A DNA stretch of 64,000 bases from NCBI GenBank assembly GCA_933207985.1, contig OW240915.1:122136251-122200250 (forward strand), given 5' to 3'. Shown here piece by piece: positions 51,365 to 62,515 of this stretch; position 1 is the stretch's first letter, and each line of letters begins with the position of its first letter. The translations under genes were made by a program, and so were the position numbers. Origin of the DNA: Pelobates cultripes. Its lineage: Eukaryota > Chordata > Amphibia > Anura > Pelobatidae. Under the pieces are notes generated by a model. That model did no database searches, was not told the origin of the DNA, and worked only from the letters and a program-made list of their open reading frames with translations.

Positions 51365-53715
51365 TAGTAGGGATATTCACCAGAGTGGGGTTCCCTAAAG
51401 AAATTCTATCAGACCAAGGGACCCAGTTCACTGCCGAACTTACACACCAGTTGTGGAAGGTCTGTCAGATTAAGTCTCTACTTAGTTCACTGTACCACCC
51501 CCAGACAAATAGCCTCTGTGAACATTTCAACGGTACCCTTAAACAGATGTTGAAAACATTCACAGAGGAATACCGCGACTGAGAGTGATTCCTGCCTCAC
51601 CTCATGTTTGCGTATCGAGAGGTGCCACAGGAGTCCATGGGATTCACTCCCTTCGAGCTTCTATATGGGCGAAGGGTGCTAGGCCCCCTGGATCTCATTA
51701 GGGAGCATTGGGAGGGAGCCGCAGAGCATGAGGGAACCCCCATAGTATCATATGTAGTGAAGCTTCAGGACCGCATGTAACAGCTGGCACAGATGGTTAA
51801 GGAAAACCTCCAGGCAGCCCAGAGGCGACAGAAGGTATGGTACGATCGGGGTGCCCACCAACGTACGTTTCAGGTGGGGCAAAAAGTCCTAGTATTAAAA
51901 CCCACCAAACAAGACAAACTGCAGGCAGCATGGCAGGGCCCTTAAAAGGTGGTAGACCAATTCTGCGATACCACCTATGTAATTGCCAGTGGCCAAGATG
52001 ACAGGGTTTGTAAAGCCTTCCATGTTAACATGCTCAAGGAGTATCAAGAAAGGCCTGAATACATAGAGGCTGTATACGCCCCAGCCACAGACGATCCAGA
52101 CAGCCTACCCTTACCCGATCTATTGGAAAAGAAGCCCCAGACCGATCCCCTCAGTCAGATAAAACTAAGGGACAGACTAACGCCCGCAGAGAGGGAGCAA
52201 GTAAGCCAACTACTCACCAGTAAGAGCCAAATTTTCTCACAAGAACCAGGTTTCACCACGCTAGCCACCCATTGGGTAGAGGCCCCCGGACAAGCCCCGC
52301 TTAGACAGCCCCCCTACTGGATCCCTGAAGTCGTCTGAGACAGTATGAGGGAGGAGATACAGGAGATGTTAAGACTAGGGGTCATTGAACCCTCAGATAG
52401 TCCATGGGTGTCCCCGGTAGTCCTGGCTCCAAAGAAAGATGGGACTACCCGGTTCTGCGTGGACTATCGGCGGTTAAATGACAAGACATGACAAATGACA
52501 AAGGGTGCTGGCAGATTCCCCTGGCCTACCAAGTAGGCCTTTGTCACCCCGTTTGGCTTGCACCAATTTAGAGTCATGCTATTCGGCATGAAAAACACCC
52601 CAGCCATTTTCCAATGCTTGCTAGATAGACTCCTTAATGGCTTCCAGGATTTCGCCTGCGCGAGACCTGGGAGGAACACTTAAGGCATGTAGGAACAGTG
52701 CTGGATCAGATTTGGGCCGCCAGCCTGACCCTGAAACCAGACAAATGTCATCTAGGTATGGCATCTAGTATTTGGGGCACCGGATAGGGTGTGGGCAGCA
52801 GCAGACAGAGCCTGCCAAGATAGAAGCTGACGCGTACTGTCCCACACCCTACCCGCTGCCCCAAATACTGGACTTCTGCCATACCTAGATGACATTTGTC
52901 CCTAAGGGCCCTTAAAAGGTGGTAGACCAATTCTGCGATACCACCTATGTAATTGCCAGTGGCCAAGATGACAGGGTTTGTAAAGCCTTCCATGTTAACA
53001 TGCGGGCGTTAGTCTCAAGGAGCATGTTAACATGGAAGGGACAGCCGGTTATTATAGACATTTTGTTCTTGACTACAGCGCCCTAGCTAAACCCTTGACT
53101 GACCTCAAGAAAAAAAAAAAACTTACCCAGACAAGTCCTGTGGTCTCCCGCCTGTGAAACTGCCTTTCAAGCCCTGTCTTGGCTGCCCCAGCCCCTAACA
53201 AACATTTTATTGTCTACACAGATGCTTCCATGTTTGGACTGGGGGCGGTCCTAAGCCATGTTGGAGAGGATGGAGGAGAGCACCCTGTCGCCTATATCAG
53301 CCGAAAACTACTACCCCGGGAGGTGAGCTATGCGGCAGTTGAAAAGGAGTGCTTGGCTTTAGTGTGGGCCCTGAAAAAGCTCACCCCATACTTGTATCAG
53401 GGAGAATTTACGCTAATAACAGGCCACAATCCATTAGTCTGGCTGAACCGGGTTGTAGGAGACAATGAACGATTGCTAAGATGGAGCTTAGCACTGCAGC
53501 CCTATAACTTCAACATCCAATAATGCCTTGGTAAACTAAACGGCAACGCTGATGGGTTGTCCCGCCAGACAGAACTCAGCACCTAACCAGACGTCCGGAC
53601 ATCCTCCAGTTGACCCAAAGAGGATCAAACCGGGTCTGCCGGAGTGTTCCACAAGGAGCGAGCAATGTGATAGACCCTCTGTCCCTGAATTTTAAACTTT
53701 TAAACTCTTGTTCGT
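51365..53715 (+). pseudogene. Fragment F: decayed Gmr1-like pol, 5'-truncated and rearranged
   Basis: Begins inside integrase (IFTRVGFPKEILSDQGTQFTAE, second catalytic Asp). It continues through the third-motif region, where the catalytic Glu context reads CEHFNGTLKQM, the GPY-type region, and reverse transcriptase remnants ([20 protein letters not shown], about 52420-52480). RNase H follows (FIVYTDASMFGLG, 53210; EKECLALVWALKKL). In-frame stops occur at about 51582, 51778, 51943 and 52338. Between 52700 and 53040 the RT is scrambled by local duplications. A polypurine tract and some 50 bases of 3' LTR (from TGTGATAGACC, 53666) close it. No 5' LTR. Confidence 0.87.
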
Positions 53716-54235
53716 CTAAACCAAGGTTAGGCAACCTTTTAGTAGTATTGTGCCAAAACAAGATCCTGAAGTCCCTTGGCGTGCCGTTCCTATTTTTTTT
53801 AATTGAGGTGTGTATGTTCCCATAACCTCCTTGTGTTATTTATGGGTGCTGCAGTTGCTTTGTAGCATTGTATTTGTCTGTTATATTGTATATGCTCATG
53901 AGTAGTTTCTGGTATTGTGTGTTTAATACCTATGAATGTGGGCTGTGTATGCAGGCTGCTTGTGGAATTGTGTGGATGATATGTCACATTGTGTGTTTGG
54001 TGTGTATATGTGTGGGTCTGCTTGTGATACTGTATGCGAGAGGGTGCTTGTGTGTTTGTGTGTGGTCTGTTTGTATTATTTGTATTAGGGGAGGCTTATT
54101 TTGCAGCTCTGTGTTTATCTAGCAGTGTGGGTGGCTTCCTTTGGGTCCAATGGGGATGGGGTTGGTCAACTATTGGTCAAGGGCTGGAGCTGTTATAGCT
54201 GCTGTTGGCTGCTCTACTCCAGTGCAGATTCCTGT
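53716..54235. other. GT-rich, otherwise unassigned sequence
   Basis: After an aggttaggcaacctttt segment that looks like the end of an old DNA transposon, the stretch 53850-54110 is a degenerate TGTG-rich repeat. The short frames it contains are low complexity. No gene recognised. Confidence 0.5.
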
Positions 54236-54638
54236 TCACAACTGCTGGAAGGAAGGCATACGTGACGGCACGAACACCGCTGAACTATACCTTCTCCAGA
54301 CTTCAACACTACGATGGAAATCAAAGTGCGTTCGACAATTCAAACGCCACTTTAACTTTGTGTATTTGCACGAACGGCCCCTATTCGTGCATGCGAACGG
54401 AACTTAGTGTTTGAACTATATGTTGTTCACACATATCAGTGCTATCCAGGGATGTATAATTTGTGGGGATATGTGGTGTTTTCTGTGTTTTAGGTAAAAA
54501 ATTATGTTTTCTGCCTGTGATAATTGAGTTAGTCCACTGTGTTTAATTGTATCACAGGCAGAGGGGAGGGTTTGTGTACAGTAACTGGGAGTGTTCAAAC
54601 GTAAAGACACTGTTTTTATTGGATTGTGCATTTCATGT
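54236..54638 (+). mobile_element. LTR fragment, plus orientation
   Basis: Contains the hairpin ctgcctgtgataattgag.../...tgtatcacaggcag (about 54510-54564) and gaggggagggtttgtgtaca, which match in reverse the fragment at 1349-2343 (about 1810-1900). It is cut on the right by element E. The left limit is approximate. Confidence 0.6.
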
Positions 54639-55547
54639 TGTGACAGACCCATCTGTCTGGATTATAACTGCTTTGTTCGCCTGTTTTGCCGGTTACATGA
54701 ATTTCCCCATTCGTATGCTTTATTCAAGAGAATGTCGGTTTTGTCGAACGAAACTACCGAACGGACGGCCACCCAGAAGAGAAGTGTGCTGCTGGTTAAC
54801 CTATTGATCCCAATTAGAACGTTGCGGTTAACCACAGACACTTCTCAATTAAAACCGAATGCCGGGTGGTCGTCGTTCGTATGTCGACCACGAGGCGGCG
54901 GCCATTTTGTCCATGCGAAAGACCAGCGGTGTTCGACGATTATTTCATGGATCTGAAAACGGACACTTTTTCAGCCGAACACCGCTGAAGCCGTCGACCT
55001 CCCCTTCTCAATCGACAAAAGTATACGAATGCCAGCTGTTCGGGAGATTCAACCACACGAATGGACTTAACCCAGATAGCCGTCCCATGGAGTCAATCGC
55101 ATACAGAAGAACCGAAAGAGACTTTGACTCCATGGCGATTGAACTATGCGAATGGGATCTGAGCGCTATTCTCCAATAATGTGCACTCAGATCCAGGCTA
55201 TCTGGGGATACGTGATACGAATGTAATATGTTCGGCAGTTATGAAGTTAGGGATTTTCATGTGTTTTTGTGACTTGTGTTTAAAATGGCGATTGCCTCTG
55301 CCCGGGGAGATAATTGAGTTACTTCCCAATTATCCCCCGAGCAGAGGGGAGGGAACTGTACTGCATGCTGGGAATATTGTGGGGATGTATGTCCAAAATG
55401 TCCCCATGTTCCTCTGCACTTTCAGTCTCCCATTTGGTCCCCTAGGGGAGTGTCCACCAAGTGGGAGACCTGCATAAATACCGGGCAGGTAGCCCACAGT
55501 AAATCAGTTCGTGTTTTACTACCCGACCACATTATTGCGAACGGGGG

Positions 55548-56710
55548 TGTGACAGAACCATCTGTCTGCTGGATTTTTGCCCGTTCGTCTGTTTGTCCCC
55601 GTTCATATGAATGGCTGGTTTCTATAGCCCAGCCATTCGAATGACTCTTTTTCCCGAACAAAACTGCCGAACGAACGGCCACCCAAGTGAGGAGTGTGCT
55701 GCAGGTTAACGAAGTGATCACCATTATAACGTTGTGGTTAACCGCAGACACTTCTCAATTAAACCGAACTCAGGGTGGTCGTCGTTCGTATGTCGACCAC
55801 GAGGCAGCGGCCATTTTAAATCATGCGAACGCTCAGCGGTGTTTGGCTCTATTTCTATGGAACTGAAAACGGACACTTTTTCTGCCGAACACCGCTGAAA
55901 CAAGGGAACGCCTGGCTGCCTCCACGAAAGCATGCGAACACCGGCCGTTCGGGAGATTGAGAGCATACGAAAAGACTTAACCCAGATAGCCCTCCCATGG
56001 AGTCATTCGTATACCGAAAGACTGTAAGAACTTTGACTCCATGGCGATTGAACTATGTGTGTGGGATCTGAGCGCTATTCGCCAATAATATGCACTCAGA
56101 TCCAGGCTATCTGGGGACATGTAATGGGAAATGTTCAGTTTTCATGTAGTTATGCATTTTTATGTCTTTTATTATTTTATGTTTAAAATGGCGACTGTCC
56201 TTGTCCTGGAGTTAATTGAGTTACCTGGTGATTAACTCCGGGACAGAGGGGAGGGAATCAGAATGCACTGTGGGTAAGAGAGGTGGCTGTGTGTCAGAAA
56301 TGTCCTTCTATCTGTCTGTAATTTAAGTCTTCCATCTGGTCCCCTAGGGGAGTGTCCACCAGGTGGGAGACCTGCATAAATACGGGCAGGTAGCCCACAG
56401 TAAAACCAGATCTTATTTGACCCTCAATGCGGAGCTTCTGTCTCGTTATTGGGGGGATTTCTTCTTCACGGTTAGAGACTGCTGGATGGAACGAAAGCCG
56501 CTTTGGGGATATTAGTGTTCGACGGTTCCTAGCAGTTCGTATATTGCCGTTCGGGAGTTTGGAGCCGTTTGTGGATTTCGATCGGGAGATTGTCGCTTCC
56601 CCTGCATTTCGTTTGTGGATTATAGAGTAAGCGAACAGAGACAGTACTGCAGCCGGGGAAGGTTTACTAAACGGCGGTTTGACTTAAAGACACGGGAGGT
56701 GTCTTAACAA
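55548..56710 (+). repeat. Element D 5' LTR
   Basis: U3 repeats the design of A: CCCAGATAGCC...GGCTATCTGGG outer stem, two inner hairpins, the GTCCTGGAGTTAAT/ATTAACTCCGGGAC hairpin near 56198-56244, and the TCTTCCATCTGG/CCAGGTGGGAGA palindrome next to an ATAAATA box at about 56376. Confidence 0.92.
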
Positions 56711-56763
56711 TTGGTGGCAAGCGACGGGATGAATCCTACAGCATTGGAGGTCAGCTACGAGAC

Positions 56764-58086
56764 ATGCAGTACGAGGAATTAAGGCGTGCTACACTTAAGG
56801 ACATATTGGAACGCCGAGGAAGGTCAGCAAGCAATTTAAAGAAACGGGAGATTATTGCTTTGCTAATGGAGATGGATGCAGCAACGGGAATGGAAAGAGT
56901 CAACGTGCCCAGTACCTTGGATTTAACACCCGAGGAAATACAATTCAACCGGGCAGTACAAATAAGGCTGGCACATTTTGGCCCCAACCCCTCAGCTGAC
57001 ATCGTGGTTCGTGTGCAGGCAGCAGTTGCAGCACAACAGGCGGCCCGGGAAAGAGGAGCTGCAGCAGCAGAGGTACCGTATGACAATAATGTGGTTGCTA
57101 GAAAGAAGGTACCTTTTGCTGCGTTTAAAAATTTTGTGGAAACAGAGGGAGAGATTGATGGATTTTTGGCAGACTTTGAGAGGCAGTGTGCGCTACATCA
57201 GGTACCTGCAGATGAATGGGTCACCATCCTCTCTGGGAAATTATCTGGCCGGGCTAGTGAAGCTTTTCGGGCCATCCCAGAGGAGGAGATCACCAGCTAC
57301 CGGGCTGTGAAAGATGCGCTCTTAGCCAGGTATGCAGTGACCCCAGAGGCGTACAGGCGGAGGTTTAGAGAAACCAACAAGCTGGTTGGGGACTCTTATG
57401 TGGAATGGGCCTGCAGAGTCCATCGTACCGCAGCCCACTGGATGGCTGGATGCCAAGCGGTAACTGGGGAAGAGGTGTTACAAGTGTTCCTGCTGGAGCA
57501 CTGCTTTGATAGACTACCTGCTGGGGTCCGGGAATGGGTCAGAGACAGAAAACCCTCTACCCTACCCGAGGCTGCCCGTCTGGCAGACGAATACACAGAT
57601 GCCCGCAAGTTGGATGGTACAGCTGCTAAAGCCCCTGCCAGACTGGAGTATCGACCAGCAGTAACACCCGCTCCTGCAGTCTACCAACCCCCAGTACACC
57701 GTACCCCAGCCGCACCACCAGCTAACAATTATATGCAACCAGCCCGATTTAATGCCCGGGAGTACTCCCAACCCATCCGGTGCTATGGGTGCAAGCAGTT
57801 GGGACACAAGCGTCCTGAGTGCCCACTGAACAGTGCCAACCAGGCTCAGTCCTGGAGGAGACCAGTTAATGGAAACCAGCGCCCACCTCAGCCTGCTGCT
57901 CACTGCCTAGAGCAGGAGGAATTTTGGGGCATTCTACACGAGGCAGACCCAGTGCAAGCAGCTCACCAGGATAATCGCCAGCAACATCGGCAAACTGTGA
58001 AACTGAATGGCAGAGTGGTGAATGGGCTGAGAGACACAGGAGCCACGATGACACTGCTCCAAAAGAACTTGGTCTCAGAACATTAG
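56764..58086 (+). CDS. Element D Gag and start of protease
   Basis: 440 residues from the ATG at 56764: Gag (TLKDILERRGRSASNLKKRE, GFLADFERQCALH, EWVRDRKPSTLPEAARLADE), a CCHC knuckle (CYGCKQLGHKRPEC) and the protease motif GLRDTGATMTLL near the end. An in-frame TAG (58084-58086) stands where A has a Gln codon in SEAQHTGD, consistent with one C-to-T change. The same frame is open again from 58087. Confidence 0.9.
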   Translation: MQYEELRRATLKDILERRGRSASNLKKREIIALLMEMDAATGMERVNVPSTLDLTPEEIQFNRAVQIRLAHFGPNPSADIVVRVQAAVAAQQAARERGAAAAEVPYDNNVVARKKVPFAAFKNFVETEGEIDGFLADFERQCALHQVPADEWVTILSGKLSGRASEAFRAIPEEEITSYRAVKDALLARYAVTPEAYRRRFRETNKLVGDSYVEWACRVHRTAAHWMAGCQAVTGEEVLQVFLLEHCFDRLPAGVREWVRDRKPSTLPEAARLADEYTDARKLDGTAAKAPARLEYRPAVTPAPAVYQPPVHRTPAAPPANNYMQPARFNAREYSQPIRCYGCKQLGHKRPECPLNSANQAQSWRRPVNGNQRPPQPAAHCLEQEEFWGILHEADPVQAAHQDNRQQHRQTVKLNGRVVNGLRDTGATMTLLQKNLVSEH

Positions 58087-59919
58087 CACACTGGAGACAC
58101 TGTGGCAGTAAGGGTAGCAGGGGGTGCCGTGTTTCGCTTACCTGTTGCCCGAGTACATTTGGATTGGGGAGTGGGCGCTAGGCATGTGGATGTGGGGGTG
58201 ATGAAGGACTTGCCCGCCGATGTTCTTTTGGGAAACGATTTGGCCCCTTTGGTTTCAGCCTATGCTCCGATGGGCCCTGCAGACGTGAACCCAGTGACCA
58301 CCCGTGCCCAGACCCGTGCCGCCGGAACCAGCCCACTTGCTGACGAGACCCAGGTAAGATCTCCTTCCCCGACTGGTACCCCAGATCAGGTTCCCTTAAG
58401 CTGGGATTCCCCAGAGGAGTTTGGGAGGGAAACCCGGGCAGATCCGACCCTCCAAAGATACAAGGACAGGGCAGATGCTGGAGAGGAAGGAATAGATGGG
58501 GAACGGTATGAGTGGGTGGGGGACAGGTTGTATAGGATCCCTAAACCTTCCCAGAAGAGTGTTGCCACTCCGCCGAATCGCCAGTTAGTGGTACCTGCAA
58601 AGTACCGGCAGGAGATTCTGCGGATAGGGCATGATGTTCCTTTAGCTGGACATCTAGGGTCCCGCCGCACAGCCTATAGGATTTCACAGAACTTCTTCTG
58701 GCCAAACTTTAACCAGGCTGTGCGGATGTACTGCAGCACGTGTGACACATGTCAACGGGTAGGAAAGCGGGGGGACCACCCTAAGGCTAGGCTATTATCG
58801 ATGCCTATTATAGGGGAGCCCTTTGCCCGCATAGCCGTTGACATTGTGGGTCCACTGGCCAGGGCTAGTCCATCCGGTAAGAAGTATGTTCTTACCGTGG
58901 TGGACTATGCCACCCGCTATCCAGAGGCAGTAGCGCTGTCTAACATAGAGGCAGAGACGGTTGCTGATGCCCTGGTTAGAATTTTTACCAGGGTCGGGTT
59001 CCCTAAGGAGATCCTCTCCGACCAGGGAACCCAATTCACCGCTGTGCTCACCCAGCAACTGTGGAAGGTGTGCGGCATGAAGCCGTTACTTAGCTCACCC
59101 TACCACCCACAGACGAACGGTCTCTGCGAGCGCTTTAACGGTACCCTCAAACAGATGCTGAGGACCTTTACAGACACTTGCAGAGACTGGGAGAGATTCC
59201 TGGCTCATCTATTATTTTCTTATAGAGAGGTGCCCCAGGAATCTACTGGGTTCTCCCCCTTTGAGCTGCTGTATGGGAGAAGGGTCCGCGGACCCCTAGA
59301 TCTCATTAGAGGCCACTGGGAGGGGGAGACGGAGCAGGAAGGGATCCCCATAGTACCATATGTTTTGGAACTCCGGGACCGCATGGAGAAACTGTCCCTG
59401 ATGGTAAGGGAGAATCTCCAGGCGGCCCAGGGGAGACAGAAGAGATGGTACGATCAGGGTGCCCGACAGCGGGTCTTCCAGGTTGGGCAAAAGGTATTGG
59501 TGCTTAAACCTGTGAAGGCCAACAAGATGCAGGCATCTTGGCAGGGCCCGTACAAGGTAGTGGCGCAGATCTGCGACACTACTTACTTGATAGCCAGCTG
59601 TGCAGATGAGAGGATCCAGCGGTCCTTTCATGTGAACATGCTGAAAGAGTACCAGGAGAGACCTGAGAATATTGCAGCAGTATGTGCCCCAGCTGCAGAT
59701 GATTCTGAGAACTTACCCCTTCCAGATCTATTAGAAAGGGATTCCCAGACTGACCTTACTACCCTTGTACAGCTAGGGGACCGGTTGAACCCCACAGAAA
59801 GGGTACAGGCGCAGCAGTTGTTATGGGAGAAGCAGGCGACGTTCTCCCAGGAACCAGGTTATACCACCCTAGCTGTGCATAAGGTAGAGGGAGACACAGC
59901 CCCCCTACCGTATCCCTGA
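58087..59919 (+). pseudogene. Element D protease end and integrase
   Basis: Same frame as Gag. Integrase zinc region (HDVPLAGHLG ... CSTCDTCQRVGKRG), catalytic motifs IAVDIVGPL, ILSDQGTQFTA, NGLCERFNGTLK, and WQGPYKV module. The frame is lost near 59892, where D lacks 17 bases relative to A (after HKVE), and ends at TGA 59917-59919. Confidence 0.9.
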
Positions 59920-59994
59920 AGCAGTCCGTGAAGGAATGCGGAAGGAGATACAGGAGATGACCCAACTTGGGGTTATCGAGCACTCCGACAGCCC

Positions 59995-61158
59995 TTGGGC
60001 CTAGTCCTGGTGCCAAAGAAAGATGGGACCACCCGGTTCTGTGTGGACTACAGGCGACTCAACGAGCGGACCACCACTGACGCCTACCCAATGCCCCGGG
60101 TAGACGAATTACTAGATCGTATTGCCAGGGGGCGATATCTGACCACCATAGACCTGTGTAAGGGCTACTGGCAGATCCCCCTGGCCCAGGATGCTATCCC
60201 CAAGTCGGCATTTGTCACCCCATTTGGCCTGTACCAATTTAAGGTCATGCCTTTTGGGATGAAAAATGCACCGGCTACCTTCCAACGGATGGTGGATAGA
60301 CTCCTGGATGGCTTCCAAGAATTTGCCTGTGCATACTTGGACGACATTGCGATCTACAGTGGGTCCTGGGAGAAACACCTGGTACATGTAGGGGTAGTGC
60401 TGGATAAGATTAGGGCCGCTGGCCTGACATTGAAGCCAGAAAAGTGTCATCTAGGTATGGCTGAAGTACAGTACCTGGGTCACAGAGTGGGGTGTGGGAG
60501 CCAGAGACCGGAGCCAGCCAAGGTAGAGGCAGTGGCTAACTGGCCCACACCTACTACTAAGACCCAGGTATTGGCCTTCTTGGGGACGGCAGGGTACTAC
60601 AGACGTTTTGTCCCTGACTACAGCGCTATCGCTAAGCCCCTGACAGATCTGACCAAGAAAAACTTGCCTAAGCAGGTCCTGTGGTCTCCGGCTTGTGAAG
60701 CTGCGTTCCAGGCACTGAAGCAGGCTCTTGTGAATGCCCCTGTCTTGGCTGCTCCAGTCCCTAACAAACGCTTTCTCGTACACACAGATGCTTCCATGTA
60801 TGGACTGGGGGCTGTGCTGAGCCAAGTCGGGGAAGATGGAGGAGAGCACCCTGTCGCATATCTCAGCAGAAAGTTGTTACCCAGAGAAGTGAGTTATGCG
60901 GCAGTGGAGAAGGAGTGTTTGGCTTTGGTCTGGGCATTGAAAAAGTTAAGTCCCTATTTGTATGGGCAAGAGTTTTCCCTTGTGACTGATCACAACCCAC
61001 TCGTTTGGCTTAACCGGGTCTCAGGAGACAATGGGAGACTGCTGAGATGGAGCTTGGCACTACAGCCCTACAATTTTACCATCAGCTACAGACCCGGTAA
61101 GCTAAACGGAAACGCAGATGGGTTGTCACGACAAACAGACGTTTCCATCACCTCGTAG
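59995..61158 (+). pseudogene. Element D reverse transcriptase and RNase H
   Basis: Back in the original frame because a second, 7-base deletion near 60000 brings the total loss to 24 bases. Reverse transcriptase motifs [30 protein letters not shown] and an intact YLDD (about 60340). RNase H FLVHTDASMYGLG, AAVEKECLALVWALKKL, TDHNPLVWLNRV, end NADGLSRQTD. Separate from integrase, it could not be made as a fused polyprotein. Confidence 0.9.
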
Positions 61159-61231
61159 TCCGGTCATCCCCAAGTTGACCCGCCACAGGGTCAAGCCGGG
61201 TCTGCCGGAGTGTCCCACAAGGAGGGAGCCG

Positions 61232-62398
61232 TGTGACAGAACCATCTGTCTGCTGGATTTTTGCCCGTTCGTCTGTTTGTCCCCGTTCGTATGAATGGCT
61301 GGTTTCTATAGCCCAGCCATTCGAATGACTCTTTTTCCCGAACAAAACCGCCGAACGAACGGCCACCCAAGTGAGGAGTGTGCTGCAGGTTAACGAAGTG
61401 ATCACCATTATAACGTTGTGGTTAACCGCAGACACTTCTCAATTAAACCGAACTCAGGGTGGTCGTCGTTCGTATGTCGACCACGAGGCAGCGGCCATTT
61501 TAAATCATGCGAACGCCCAGCGGTGTTTGGCTCTATTTCTATGGAACTGAAAACGGACACTTTTTCTGCCGAACACCGCTGAAACAAGGGAACGCCTGGC
61601 TGCCTCCACGAAAGCATGCGAACACCGGCCGTTCGGGAGATTGAGAGCATACGAAAAGACTTAACCCAGATAGCCCTCCCATGGAGTCATTCGTATACCG
61701 AAAGACTGTAAGAACTTTGACTCCATGGCGATTGAACTATGTGTGTGGGATCTGAGCGCTATTCGCTAATAATATGCACTCAGATCCAGGCTATCTGGGG
61801 ACATGTGATGCGAATGGGAAATGTTCAATTTTCATGTAGTTATGCATTTTTATGTCTTTTATTATTTTATGTTTAAAATGGCGACTGTCCTTGTCCTGGA
61901 GTTAATTGAGTTACCTGGTGATTAACTCCGGGACAGAGGGGAGGGAATCAGAATGCACTGTGGGTAAGAGAGGTGGCTGTGTGTCAGAAATGTTCTTCTA
62001 TCTGTCTGTAATTTAAGTCTTCCATCTGGTCCCCTAGGGGAGTGTCCACCAGGTGGGAGACCTGCATAAATACGGGCAGGTAGCCCACAGTAAAACCAGA
62101 TCTTATTGACCCTCAATGCGGAGCTTCTGTCTCGTTATTGGGGGGATTTCTTCTTCACGGTTAGAGACTGCTGGATGGAACGAAAGCCGCTTTGGGGATA
62201 TTAGTGTTCGACGGTTCCTAGCAGTTCGTATATTGCCGTTCGGGAGTTTGGAGCCGTTCGTGGATTTCGATCGGGAGATTGTCGCTTCCCCTGCATTTCG
62301 TTCGTGGATTATAGAGTAAGCGAACAGAGACGGTACTGCAGCCGGGGAAGGTTTACTAAACGGCGGTTTGACTTAAAGACACGGGAGGTGTCTTAACA
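61232..62398 (+). repeat. Element D 3' LTR
   Basis: Matches 55548-56710. It has gcgaatgg (six extra bases) after acatgtgat, and lacks one T in cagatcttattgaccc. Followed by GGGGG and the resumed LTR of element E. Confidence 0.92.
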
Positions 62399-62515
62399 GG
62401 GGGATACTCGCTAAACGGCGGTTTGTACATTTCATTACTGAAGGTACCGTAACAACTGGTGGCAAGCGACGGGATGATCCTCAACGCCCAAAGAAACCAC
62501 TACAACCAGGATTAA

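Larger units (their letters stand above)
55548..62398 (+). mobile_element. Element D: Gmr1-like LTR retrotransposon inserted in the LTR of element E
   Basis: LTRs 55548-56710 and 61232-62398 begin TGTGACAGAACCATC and end GTGTCTTAACA. The duplication GGGGG lies at 55543-55547 and 62399-62403. The LTRs differ at about ten sites plus a 6-base and a 1-base gap by eye (roughly 1%). Primer-binding site 56713-56731; polypurine tract AAGGAGGGAGCCG before 61232. Its LTR is related to but distinct from that of A and E (different U5 and end), while the proteins are close to those of A. Confidence 0.94.

Noticed and set aside
53850..54110. Cys/Val-rich frames in the TG-rich stretch
   Set aside because: Translation of a degenerate TG repeat.
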